Source of the DNA: Chishuiella changwenlii
GTDB taxonomy: Bacteria > Bacteroidota > Bacteroidia > Flavobacteriales > Weeksellaceae
NCBI RefSeq assembly: GCF_900142565.1
Contig: NZ_FRBH01000001.1
Location: 308,013-372,012, forward strand
Length of the DNA stretch: 64,000 nt
Direction of reading: 5' to 3'
Made by a program: the position numbers and the translations under genes. This document shows positions 44,763-53,570 of this stretch, in pieces. How positions within the stretch are numbered: the first letter of the stretch is position 1; every line of letters begins with the position of its first letter. Below the pieces are notes generated by a model. The model saw only the letters and a list, made by a program, of their open reading frames with translations, searched no databases and was not told the DNA's origin.

Positions 44763-47693
44763 TTAAAAATTAACATTTAAACCAAATACGAATGTTCTTG
44801 GTCTTGGGTAGAAGTTATTATCAATTCCTTGAAAAACCTCTGGATCAACACCTCTATAGTTCGTAAATAAAGCAACATTTTGTACTGCTCCGTACATTCT
44901 CAAATCCATTCCTTTTACAGCTTGTGGAATTGTGTATCCTAATGTAATATTATCAATACGGAAGAATGATCCATCTTCTACATAATGATCACTTAATAAG
45001 TTTTCATTTGTGATGTTAGAAAAACCTGTTCTGAAGTAATCTGTATGTACATTAGATAAGAATCCTTGTCCATTTCCTGTTGCTTTTGCTACATATCCTT
45101 TAGAAGATGCTGCATTGTTGTAAACGTAATTTCCTAAACTTGCACGTCCAGATACTGCAAAATCCCAGTTTTTATATGTAATGTTTGTATAAACACCCAT
45201 TGTGATATCTGCAAATGGACTTTCTTTTGCGTACTTATCATTTTCGTTGATAACACCATCTCCATTTAAGTCTTCAAAAGCACCTTCAATTGGTTTTCCG
45301 TTTGCATCATAGATTTGTTTATAAACCCAGAAACTGTAAGCTGGTAAACCTTCTTTATGAATTTGTACGTTTGTACCAGTTCCTCCATCAATTCCACCAA
45401 CAATATTATCATTTGTTAGGTTTACAATTTTATTCTTGTTGTATGCAATGTTGTAACCTACAGTCCATTTAAAATCTTTTGTTTTAACAGGAATAGCATT
45501 TACACTAAACTCGATTCCTCGGTTTTGCATATCTCCAATATTCTTATCTAATTTGTTAGAGAAGTTTGTAAATGGATCTACGAATACTTGTGCAATAAGA
45601 TCTTTTGTTTCTCTTTGGTAATATTCTATACTACCAAATAATCTATTATTAAAGAATCCATAATCAAGACCAACATTTAATGTATTCGTTACCTCCCATT
45701 TAATATTTCTATTAATTGCGTCTGGTCTGTATGTCGTATAGAAATCGTTTCCAAATTGGTATTGTGCTGTTGCTAAACTAGCTGTATATCGTGTTAAAAA
45801 CAGATAATCTCTCAAACTATTAACATTTCCTACTTGTCCGTATCCAAAACGTAATTTTAAATCACTAACAGTAGTAGATCCTTTTAAAAATTCTTCGTTT
45901 GAAATGTTCCATGCAACTGCAGCAGATGGGAATAATCCTAGGCGATCATCTGGATTTAATTTAGATGATGAATCTGCTCTAAGTGTAGCTGTTAATACGT
46001 AACGATTATCATAGTTATAATTTACACGTCCAAAGTAAGACAATAATGTACTTTGAAATGGATCATAATTACCTATGGTAGTTAATCCATTATAGTCATA
46101 CTTATTAACATCAAATTTTTGATATTCATATCCAACTACAGCATTAATATTATGTAAACCAATTGATTTATTATAATTTAAATAGAAGTTAAATAACTTA
46201 TTTGTTAATTCTTGATTATAAGAATCTCTTTGTCCATTCCAACCTTCAAGTTGACTTGGCAACGCATAATTAGAAATTTTTCTTCCATTTGAGTTACTAA
46301 TATCATAACCTACGTTAACTGTTGCAGTAATGTCTGGGAAGAAATGTAATTTATAATCAGCTTTTCCATTAACTACAAAACGTCTAACTTCTGATGTATC
46401 AGAATACTCATTTAATAAAGCAACAGGATTGTTTGGTGCTAAATTATGTTTTCTGAATCCTCCTTTACCATCTGCTATATTAACGACAGTGTATCCTTGC
46501 CAAGATGTAAGAGAATTTCCAGGATTACCTGAATATACACTTTGTGTAGGATCAAATTCTAAAGCTGCTCCAATTGCACCTTTATTAGCAAAAGTATTTT
46601 CAATGTAAGATCCACGTGCATTCACTTCAATTTTTAAATGATCATCAAAAAATGATGGATTTAAATTAGCAGATAATGTTGTACGTTGAAGGTTATCACC
46701 TCTCAAAATACCATCTTGATCTGTGTGAGAAATAGAGAAACGAGATGGCATAAATCCTCCTAAATTTCCTGTAGCACTAAAATTGTGATCAATTCCTACT
46801 GCTGTTTTATAAATCTCATTTTGCCAATTTGTGTTTGCCGTACCTAATTGTGCAATCTGAGCAGGTGTTCCTACTTGATTAACTAATGTACGGAACTGAT
46901 CAGCACTCATCATATCTATATTCTTAATCGGATCATAGATAGATGTTGTTGCATTATAATTGTATTTGAATTTTTTCCCTTTACCTTTTTTAGTTGTAAC
47001 CAAGATTACACCATTCGCCGCACGAGAACCGTAAATAGCAGTTGCAGAAGCATCTTTTAAGATTGTCATCGACTCGATATCATTCGGATTTAAGAAATCT
47101 AATGGGTTACGAGATCCTCCAATATTATTTTCAGATAATGCAATACCATCTACAACATATAATGGCTGAGATGATAATGATAATGAACTATTACCACGAA
47201 TGATAATATTTTGCCCTTCACCCGGTGCCCCTCCACCAGATGTTACATTTACACCAGCTACTTTACCAGTTATTAATTCTTGTGCAGAAGTTATAGACCC
47301 TTTATTAAAGTCTTCTTCTCCAATTTTATTTACAGATCCTGTTATATCAGATTTTTTAGCTACACCATAACCAATTACAACAACTTCTTTTAAAGTTGCT
47401 GTTGAATTCGCCATGCGAAATTGCAATTGAGTTTGACCAGCGTAAGTGAACTCCTGATCATCAAAACCAAAATAACTAATTGTAATAATATCACCATCAG
47501 TCGCTTCTAATGTAAAGTTACCTTGTTCATCAGAAACTGTAGATTCACCTGATGTGATGTTCATAACATCAGCACCAGCTAACACTGCATTATTTGTACT
47601 ATCGTAAACTGTACCTTTAACTGCAGTTTGTGCAGATAAGATAGCAGGGCTAGATAAAACTAATGCAAGAAGAGATTGTTTTAAAATCCTCAT
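44763..47693 (-). CDS. SusC/RagA-family TonB-dependent outer-membrane transporter
   Basis: 976 residues. Signal peptide (about 1-21); carboxypeptidase-like regulatory domain (VKGTVYDSTNNAVLAGADVMNI..., about 25-100); plug domain with LKEVVVIGYGVAKKSDITGSV and the SusC signature region QPLYVVDGIALSEN...ILKDASATAIYGSRAANGVILVTTKKG (about 175-240); then a 22-strand barrel ending in FVFGLNVNF. It imports maltooligosaccharides with TonB energy. It is the first gene of the leftward operon, divergent from the LacI-type regulator. Confidence 0.96.
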   Translation of the reverse strand: MRILKQSLLALVLSSPAILSAQTAVKGTVYDSTNNAVLAGADVMNITSGESTVSDEQGNFTLEATDGDIITISYFGFDDQEFTYAGQTQLQFRMANSTATLKEVVVIGYGVAKKSDITGSVNKIGEEDFNKGSITSAQELITGKVAGVNVTSGGGAPGEGQNIIIRGNSSLSLSSQPLYVVDGIALSENNIGGSRNPLDFLNPNDIESMTILKDASATAIYGSRAANGVILVTTKKGKGKKFKYNYNATTSIYDPIKNIDMMSADQFRTLVNQVGTPAQIAQLGTANTNWQNEIYKTAVGIDHNFSATGNLGGFMPSRFSISHTDQDGILRGDNLQRTTLSANLNPSFFDDHLKIEVNARGSYIENTFANKGAIGAALEFDPTQSVYSGNPGNSLTSWQGYTVVNIADGKGGFRKHNLAPNNPVALLNEYSDTSEVRRFVVNGKADYKLHFFPDITATVNVGYDISNSNGRKISNYALPSQLEGWNGQRDSYNQELTNKLFNFYLNYNKSIGLHNINAVVGYEYQKFDVNKYDYNGLTTIGNYDPFQSTLLSYFGRVNYNYDNRYVLTATLRADSSSKLNPDDRLGLFPSAAVAWNISNEEFLKGSTTVSDLKLRFGYGQVGNVNSLRDYLFLTRYTASLATAQYQFGNDFYTTYRPDAINRNIKWEVTNTLNVGLDYGFFNNRLFGSIEYYQRETKDLIAQVFVDPFTNFSNKLDKNIGDMQNRGIEFSVNAIPVKTKDFKWTVGYNIAYNKNKIVNLTNDNIVGGIDGGTGTNVQIHKEGLPAYSFWVYKQIYDANGKPIEGAFEDLNGDGVINENDKYAKESPFADITMGVYTNITYKNWDFAVSGRASLGNYVYNNAASSKGYVAKATGNGQGFLSNVHTDYFRTGFSNITNENLLSDHYVEDGSFFRIDNITLGYTIPQAVKGMDLRMYGAVQNVALFTNYRGVDPEVFQGIDNNFYPRPRTFVFGLNVNF

Positions 47694-47747
47694 ATATTTT
47701 CACGTTTTGTTTCGTTAATTTTAATTTATATTTTTACTTCTCAATCC

Positions 47748-47755
47748 CAAATGTA
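47748..47755 (-). promoter_or_regulatory. Candidate -7 element of the susC-like operon
   Basis: Reads TACATTTG on the minus strand (TAnnTTTG), about 55 bp before the start codon. There is no -33 TTTG at 18-21 bp, which is what an activator-dependent promoter would look like. Confidence 0.55.
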
Positions 47756-47775
47756 AGATGTTTAATTGATTGATT

Positions 47776-47790
47776 GTGTATAGCGTACAC
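47776..47790. promoter_or_regulatory. Inverted repeat over the -33 region of the susC-like promoter
   Basis: GTGTA-N5-TACAC, centred about 38 bp upstream of the expected transcription start of the susC-like operon. Candidate activator or repressor site of unknown partner. Confidence 0.4.
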
Positions 47791-47801
47791 CGATTAATGA
47801 A

Positions 47802-47817
47802 ACGAAAACGTTTTCGT
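47802..47817. promoter_or_regulatory. LacI-type operator palindrome
   Basis: A perfect 16-bp palindrome ACGAAAACGTTTTCGT with the central CG typical of LacI-family operators, between the LacI-type gene and the susC-like gene. Its centre is about 65 bp upstream of the susC start of transcription and 108 bp before the regulator's ATG. Confidence 0.75.
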
Positions 47818-47917
47818 GTTAATAAATAATTAATTTATTACCTAACAGTTGTTAATTTTTAATAAAAAATGCGGAAATTAGTATTCTACCTAAAATGGTT
47901 AAAGTAGATTATATATT

Positions 47918-48937
47918 ATGAAAAAGAATTTAACGTTAAAACAAATCGCCAAAGAATTAGATGTCTCTATATCAACAGTTTCTAAAGCTTTAAAAGACAG
48001 CGAAGAAATTAGTGAGGCTACGAGAAAAAAAATTCAGGCGTTTGCAAAATTATACAACTACAAACCAAATAATATTGCTCTAAGTCTTAAAAATAGAAAA
48101 ACGAAAACAATTGCGGTGATTATTCCCGAAATAGTTCACGATTTTTTCGCTATGGTAATTAGTGGGGTTGAAAACCTTGCAAATCAATACGGTTACAACG
48201 TTTTAATTTGTTTATCAAACGAATCATACGAACGAGAAGTTATCAACATGGAGATGCTTGCTTCTGGTAGTATAGACGGTTTTATCATGTCTTTAGCGAA
48301 AGAAACACAAGCAAAAAAGGATTATCACCATATAAAAGAAATCATTAATCAAGGAATGCCGGTTGTAATGTTTGATCGTGTTACACGTGAAGTTTACACA
48401 GATAAAGTAATTATTGATGATGTACTTGCTACACAAGAAGCAATTCAATATTTTATAAGCAAAGGAAAAAGGAAAATTGGATTCATTACAACACCAGATT
48501 ACATCAGTGTTGGGCGCTTAAGAACCGAAGGTTATATGAGAACTTTGGAAGCGAATGGAATTGATGTTGACGAAAATCTAATTCTTAGAATTGAAGACGA
48601 AACAAATATTGATACTGTAATTGAAGAATTCTTCGAAAAAAATGAATTTAATGCTGTTATGGCAGTAAATGAGCTTTATGCAGTAAATGTTTTAAAGACA
48701 GCTTTAAAAAGAGGATTAAAAGTTCCCGAAGATTTAAATATCATTGCTTTTACAGATGGTGTAATCTCAAAAAATTCTATTCCTAGTATTTCTACTATTA
48801 AGCAAAATGCTTTTAAAATGGGAGAGATTGCTGCTAAGCTTTTAATACAAAAATTAGAATCTGAACACGAGAACGAACATTACATTACAGAAGTTATAAG
48901 TACAGAATTATTACACCGAGAAACTACAACGATTTAG
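47918..48937 (+). CDS. LacI-family transcriptional regulator of the maltodextrin locus
   Basis: 339 residues. N-terminal LacI helix-turn-helix and hinge (LTLKQIAKELDVSISTVSKALKDSEEISEATRKKIQ, about 4-40, then YNYKPNNIALSLKNRKT). A periplasmic-binding-protein-like ligand domain follows (about 60-339), with EIVHDFFAMVISGVE and the C-terminal SISTIKQNAFKMGEIAAKLLIQKL. The ligand is probably maltose or a maltodextrin product, by context. It lies between the two arms of the utilisation locus, and a 16-bp LacI-type palindrome is in its upstream region. Confidence 0.93.
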   Translation: MKKNLTLKQIAKELDVSISTVSKALKDSEEISEATRKKIQAFAKLYNYKPNNIALSLKNRKTKTIAVIIPEIVHDFFAMVISGVENLANQYGYNVLICLSNESYEREVINMEMLASGSIDGFIMSLAKETQAKKDYHHIKEIINQGMPVVMFDRVTREVYTDKVIIDDVLATQEAIQYFISKGKRKIGFITTPDYISVGRLRTEGYMRTLEANGIDVDENLILRIEDETNIDTVIEEFFEKNEFNAVMAVNELYAVNVLKTALKRGLKVPEDLNIIAFTDGVISKNSIPSISTIKQNAFKMGEIAAKLLIQKLESEHENEHYITEVISTELLHRETTTI

Positions 48938-49045
48938 TAAGGTTTTTTAGGTTAAATTGTTGTTTTTGTAGCAATAATACCAAAAAAAAGTTTTAACATT
49001 GTAACCAAATCAAAGCATATTTTTACTTCTCAAAAAACGAAAATA

Positions 49046-49053
49046 TAGTTTTG
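49046..49053 (+). promoter_or_regulatory. Candidate -7 element of the MFS-pgmB-GH65 operon
   Basis: TAGTTTTG (TAnnTTTG), with a TTTA at 49022-49025 20 bp upstream as a weak -33. 46 bp before the MFS start codon. Confidence 0.5.
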
Positions 49054-49072
49054 ATAAGCTGAAACGCTTATC
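49053..49072. promoter_or_regulatory. Candidate operator at the MFS promoter
   Basis: GATAAGC-N6-GCTTATC, a 7-bp perfect inverted repeat overlapping the end of the -7 element and the expected transcription start. There is no T run behind it, so it is not a terminator. Confidence 0.5.
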
Positions 49073-49098
49073 GTAAATAATTAATTATAATTACGATA

Positions 49099-50445
49099 AT
49101 GGAAAAGCGTAGATTAAGTTTCTGGGAAATCTGGAACTTGAGTTTTGGATATTTAGGTGTACAAATGGGATTTGCTTTGCAAAATGCAAACGCAAGTAGA
49201 ATACTTAGCTCATTTGGTGCAGATGTACACGAGTTATCTTGGTTTTGGATTGTAGCTCCATTAATGGGATTGATTGTTCAACCTATTATTGGACACTATT
49301 CTGATAATACATGGTCTCGTTTTGGACGAAGAAAACCTTACTTTTTAGTAGGAGCATTACTTGCTTCAATAGGATTAATTCTTATGCCACAAGCAGGTGC
49401 TTTTACAGCACTTATGCCAGCATTGTGGATGGGAGCCGGATTCTTAATGATTATGGATGCATCATTTAATATTGCAATGGAGCCTATGCGTGCTTTTGTT
49501 GCAGATATGCTTCCGTCTGACCAAAGAACTTTAGGATATTCTGTGCAAACAGTTATCATTGGTTTAGGTGCTGTGGTTGGTTCTTGGTTACCTTACATTT
49601 TAAACAATTGGTTAAATGTATCTAGTACAGCAGGAGATGGTGAAATTCCATTTCATATAATATTATCATTTATTATTGGCGCTATAGCCATAATAATAAC
49701 TGTCGGCATTACTATTCTGTCTACAAAAGAATATTCTCCACAAGAATTAGAAGCATTTGATAAAGCAGAAGATAAAACTCCTGTACAAGAAGATAAAACT
49801 AACCTTTCTCAGATTCTTGTAGATTTTGGTAATATGCCAAAAACAATGAAACAATTAGGATTAGTTCAATTCTTTACTTGGTTTGCTTTATTCGGTATGT
49901 GGGTATTTGCTACACCAGCAATTGCACATCATGTTTATGGCTTATCGCTTACCGACACACATTCTGCTACTTACCAAAAAGCAGGTGATTGGGTTGGAAT
50001 TATTTTCGGTGTTTATAATGGAGTTTCTGCAATATTTGCATTTTTCTTACCAGCAATTGCATTAAAATTGGGTAGAAAAACAACACATACAATTTCTTTA
50101 TTAGCTGGTGGATTAGGATTAATTTCTATTTATTTTATCAGTGATCCGAAATTATTAATCGTTTCTATGATTGGTGTCGGAATTGCTTGGGCAAGTATTT
50201 TATCTATGCCTTATGCAATATTAGCTGGTGCAATTCCATCAAAAAAAATGGGTGTATATATGGGAATTTTCAATTTCTTTATTTGTATGCCACAAATTGT
50301 AAACGCCTTACTTGGTGGTCCAATTGTAAAATATTTCTATAATGGTAATCCTATTTTTGCTATTGTAATGAGCGGTGTCTCATTAATTGTTGCAGCTCTT
50401 TTTGTAACAAGAGTAACTGATGTGGATGAACCAACAAAAGCATAA
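49099..50445 (+). CDS. MFS sugar transporter (maltose type)
   Basis: 448 residues with twelve predicted membrane helices. The N-terminus (LSFWEIWNLSFGYLGVQMGFALQNANASRIL) and loop 2-3 signature IIGHYSDNTWSRFGRRKPYFLVGALLA (D-x3-RxGRRKP) place it in the sucrose/maltose-type group of GPH/MFS carriers common next to maltose phosphorylase in Bacteroidota. It imports maltose or short maltodextrins through the inner membrane. First gene of a rightward operon with pgmB (6-bp gap) and the GH65 phosphorylase. Confidence 0.9.
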   Translation: MEKRRLSFWEIWNLSFGYLGVQMGFALQNANASRILSSFGADVHELSWFWIVAPLMGLIVQPIIGHYSDNTWSRFGRRKPYFLVGALLASIGLILMPQAGAFTALMPALWMGAGFLMIMDASFNIAMEPMRAFVADMLPSDQRTLGYSVQTVIIGLGAVVGSWLPYILNNWLNVSSTAGDGEIPFHIILSFIIGAIAIIITVGITILSTKEYSPQELEAFDKAEDKTPVQEDKTNLSQILVDFGNMPKTMKQLGLVQFFTWFALFGMWVFATPAIAHHVYGLSLTDTHSATYQKAGDWVGIIFGVYNGVSAIFAFFLPAIALKLGRKTTHTISLLAGGLGLISIYFISDPKLLIVSMIGVGIAWASILSMPYAILAGAIPSKKMGVYMGIFNFFICMPQIVNALLGGPIVKYFYNGNPIFAIVMSGVSLIVAALFVTRVTDVDEPTKA

Positions 50446-50451
50446 CTTATT

Positions 50452-51111
50452 TTGAAAACAAAAGCATTTATATTTGATTTAGATGGTGTAATTGTAGACA
50501 CTGCAAAATACCATTTCTTAGCTTGGCAAAAAGTAGCCAATTCTTTAGGAATAAACTTCACACACGAAGATAACGAACTATTAAAAGGTGTTTCTCGTGT
50601 TCGTTCATTAGAAATTATTCTTGGTTTAGGTGAAAATGTTGAAATCACTGAGGAAAAGAAAAATGAATTATTAATTAAGAAAAACGAAGATTATTTAGTT
50701 TATATAGATAAAATGGACGATTCAGAAATTCTTCCTGGAGTTATGAAAGTTTTAGATTTCTTAAAAGCAAATAACCAACCTATTATCTTAGGTTCTGCTT
50801 CTAAAAATGCTCGTCCAATTTTAGAAAAAGTAAATATCCTTCACTACTTCGATGATATCGTTGATGGTAATGACGTTACAAACGCAAAACCAGATCCAGA
50901 AGTATTTTTAGTAGGAGCAAAAAAAGCAAATCAATCCGCAGAAAACTCAATTGTTTTCGAAGATTCTGTTGCTGGAATTGAAGCAGCAAACATTGCTGGA
51001 ATGACAAGCATTGGAATTGGAGAGGCTTCTGTTTTAAATGAAGCAAAATACAATTTCAACAACTTTACAGAAATCACAGAAGATTTTCTGAATGAATTAA
51101 TCAATAAGTAA
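50452..51111 (+). CDS. pgmB: Beta-phosphoglucomutase
   Basis: 219 residues, HAD superfamily. Converts the beta-glucose 1-phosphate released by maltose phosphorylase into glucose 6-phosphate. The phosphate-accepting D9 and the acid/base D11 lie in FIFDLDGVIVDTA. The cap domain contains LLKGVSRVRSLEIIL, the second motif ILGSASKN (about 115-122), a lysine in NAKPDPEVF and the acidic ENSIVFEDSVAGIEAA. The start is a TTG codon at 50452, 6 bp after the MFS stop. No ATG lies nearby in this frame ahead of the conserved motif. Confidence 0.95.
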   Translation: MKTKAFIFDLDGVIVDTAKYHFLAWQKVANSLGINFTHEDNELLKGVSRVRSLEIILGLGENVEITEEKKNELLIKKNEDYLVYIDKMDDSEILPGVMKVLDFLKANNQPIILGSASKNARPILEKVNILHYFDDIVDGNDVTNAKPDPEVFLVGAKKANQSAENSIVFEDSVAGIEAANIAGMTSIGIGEASVLNEAKYNFNNFTEITEDFLNELINK

Positions 51112-51138
51112 AAAACATCAATACAATATTTTAATAAA

Positions 51139-53436
51139 ATGAATCAAGATTATATCATCCCAAATGCATGGTCAATTATTGAGGAAGGATTTGAAAAAGA
51201 TCGTGTAAAATCTTCTGAGAGTTTATTCTCAATTGGAAATGGAGCAATGGGACAACGTGCTAATTTCGAAGAATTTTATTCTGGCGATACTTTTCAAGGA
51301 AGTTACATTGCTGGAGTTTATTACCCAGATAAAACAAAAGTTGGTTGGTGGAAAAATGGATATCCAGAATATTTTGCAAAAGTATTAAATGCACCTGTTT
51401 GGATTGGAATTAACATCGAAATTAATGGTGAGCAATTAGATTTAAATACGTGTAAAGAAGTTAAAAACTTTCGTCGTGAATTAAACATGAAAGAAGGTTT
51501 ATTAGATCGTTCTTTTACTGCTATTTTACCTTCTGGTTTAGAAATTGAAGTTAATGTTCGTCGTTTTTTAGCTGCTGATTTAGATGAATTAGGTGCTATA
51601 AAATATGATATTAAACCATTGAATGGTGATGCAAAAATTGTTTACAAATCTTTTGTAGATGCTGGTGTAAAAAATGAAGATGCGAACTGGGAAGAAATTT
51701 TCTGGGAGCCAATTACAACAGAAATAAAAGGTGAACAAGCTTTTGTACAAGCTCGTACATTCAAAACACATTTTAATGTGGTTACATTTATGGAAAATTC
51801 TTTTTCTGTAAATAATGTAAAGCAAACTATTTCTCCATCTGCACAAACAAAAACAGAATGGAAAGTTGAGTTTACTTATGAGTTAAATGTAAAAGCAAAT
51901 GAAGTAGCAACTATTCAAAAATTTGGAGGATATGTAGTTTCTACAAATCACGAAGAAAATGAATTAATTAATGCTGCTGAAAATGTATTAGCACAAGCGA
52001 ACGAAATTGGTTATGAACAATTGTTAACAAACCAAAAAGCTGCTTGGGCAAGAACATGGGAAATGGCAGATATCACAATAGAAGGTGATGTAAAAGCACA
52101 ACAAGGAATTCGTTTTAATATTTTCCAATTAAACCAAACTTATTCTGGTAAAGATGCTCGTTTAAATATTGGTCCAAAAGGATTTACTGGAGAAAAATAC
52201 GGAGGGTCTACTTATTGGGATACAGAAGCCTATTGTTTACCATTTTACATGGCAACAAAAAATCAAGAAGTTGCTCGTAACTTACTAATGTACCGTTACA
52301 ATCAATTAGATAAAGCAATAGAAAACGCTGAAAAACTTGGTTTTACAGATGGTGCTGCTTTGTATCCAATGGTAACAATGAACGGAGAAGAATGTCACAA
52401 CGAATGGGAGATTACATTTGAAGAAATTCACCGTAATGCAGCAATCGCTTTTGCTATTTTTAATTATACTCGTTTTACAGGAGATCAATCATACATTCCA
52501 GAAGCTGGTTTAGAAGTATTATTAGGAATTGCTCGTTTTTGGAAACAACGTTTCAACTGGTCTAGTGACAAAAAACAATATGTAATGTTAGGTGTTACAG
52601 GACCAAATGAGTACGAAAACAACGTAAACAATAATTTCCATACTTCTTATTGTGCACAATGGTGTATGAATTATGCTTTAGAGCAAATAGACCATGTAAA
52701 ATATAATAATTCAGAAGATTTTGTTAGAATAGTTAAGAAAACAGATATTACAGAAGTAGAACTAGCTGATATGAAAGAGGTTGCTTCTAATATTTATTTT
52801 CCTTACAGTAAAGAGCATGGAGTATACTTACAACAAGATGGTTTCTTAGACAAAGATTTAACGCCTGTTTCTGAATTAAGTAAAAAAGATCGTCCTATTA
52901 ACCAAAAATGGTCTTGGGATAGAATCTTACGTTCAGCTTACATTAAACAAGCCGATACGTTACAAGCTTTTTATTATTTCGAAGATCAATTTTCTAAAGA
53001 AGAATTAGAAAAACATTTCGATTTTTATGAGCCATTAACAGTTCACGAATCTTCTTTGTCTCCTTGTGTTCACTCAATACAAGCGGCAACATTAGGTCGT
53101 ATGGAACAAGCTTACACATTCTACTTAAGAACTTCTCGTTTAGATTTAGATGATTATAATAAAGAAGTTCACGAAGGATTACACATTACATCAATGGCAG
53201 GAACATGGATGTCTATTGTAGAAGGATTTGGAGGAATGCGTATTAAAAATGATACATTATATTTTGAACCACGTCTTCCAGAACAATGGGAGGAGTTTAC
53301 ATTCAAAGTTAATTTCCGTCATCAAATTCTAAAAGTTATAGTAAATAAAGAAGGTACAACTTTCGAATTAGAAGGAACTGAACCATTAGAGGTTTATGTT
53401 TTTGATGAGAAAGTTACTGTACAACCTTCTATTTAA
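51139..53436 (+). CDS. Maltose phosphorylase (GH65 family)
   Basis: 765 residues, the family's usual length. Splits maltose with phosphate into glucose and beta-glucose 1-phosphate. The catalytic acid is E491 in GVTGPNEYENNVNNNFH, equivalent to E487 of the Lactobacillus enzyme. EECHNEWEITFEEIHRNAAIAF (about 417-438), HESSLSPCVHS and the phosphate-binding HITSMAGTWMSIVEGFGG near 675-695 are intact. Kojibiose, trehalose and maltose phosphorylases share these motifs, but pgmB and the amylase context favour maltose. It is the last gene before a terminator. Confidence 0.93.
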   Translation: MNQDYIIPNAWSIIEEGFEKDRVKSSESLFSIGNGAMGQRANFEEFYSGDTFQGSYIAGVYYPDKTKVGWWKNGYPEYFAKVLNAPVWIGINIEINGEQLDLNTCKEVKNFRRELNMKEGLLDRSFTAILPSGLEIEVNVRRFLAADLDELGAIKYDIKPLNGDAKIVYKSFVDAGVKNEDANWEEIFWEPITTEIKGEQAFVQARTFKTHFNVVTFMENSFSVNNVKQTISPSAQTKTEWKVEFTYELNVKANEVATIQKFGGYVVSTNHEENELINAAENVLAQANEIGYEQLLTNQKAAWARTWEMADITIEGDVKAQQGIRFNIFQLNQTYSGKDARLNIGPKGFTGEKYGGSTYWDTEAYCLPFYMATKNQEVARNLLMYRYNQLDKAIENAEKLGFTDGAALYPMVTMNGEECHNEWEITFEEIHRNAAIAFAIFNYTRFTGDQSYIPEAGLEVLLGIARFWKQRFNWSSDKKQYVMLGVTGPNEYENNVNNNFHTSYCAQWCMNYALEQIDHVKYNNSEDFVRIVKKTDITEVELADMKEVASNIYFPYSKEHGVYLQQDGFLDKDLTPVSELSKKDRPINQKWSWDRILRSAYIKQADTLQAFYYFEDQFSKEELEKHFDFYEPLTVHESSLSPCVHSIQAATLGRMEQAYTFYLRTSRLDLDDYNKEVHEGLHITSMAGTWMSIVEGFGGMRIKNDTLYFEPRLPEQWEEFTFKVNFRHQILKVIVNKEGTTFELEGTEPLEVYVFDEKVTVQPSI

Positions 53437-53450
53437 TAAAAAATAAGAAG

Positions 53451-53485
53451 CACCTTGAAGGTTTCTGCTTTCGAGGTGTTTTTTT
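53451..53485 (+). terminator. Terminator behind the GH65 gene
   Basis: CACCTTGAA (53451-53459) pairs with TTCGAGGTG (53470-53478), one G-U pair, then seven T. It splits the rightward genes into two transcription units. Confidence 0.85.
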
Positions 53486-53570
53486 ATATAAATGAGTAAT
53501 AATTGATGAGTAATGAGAAATTAAACTTAAAGCTCATCCTCAAAACTTAAAACTCAAAATTTAAAAACAC

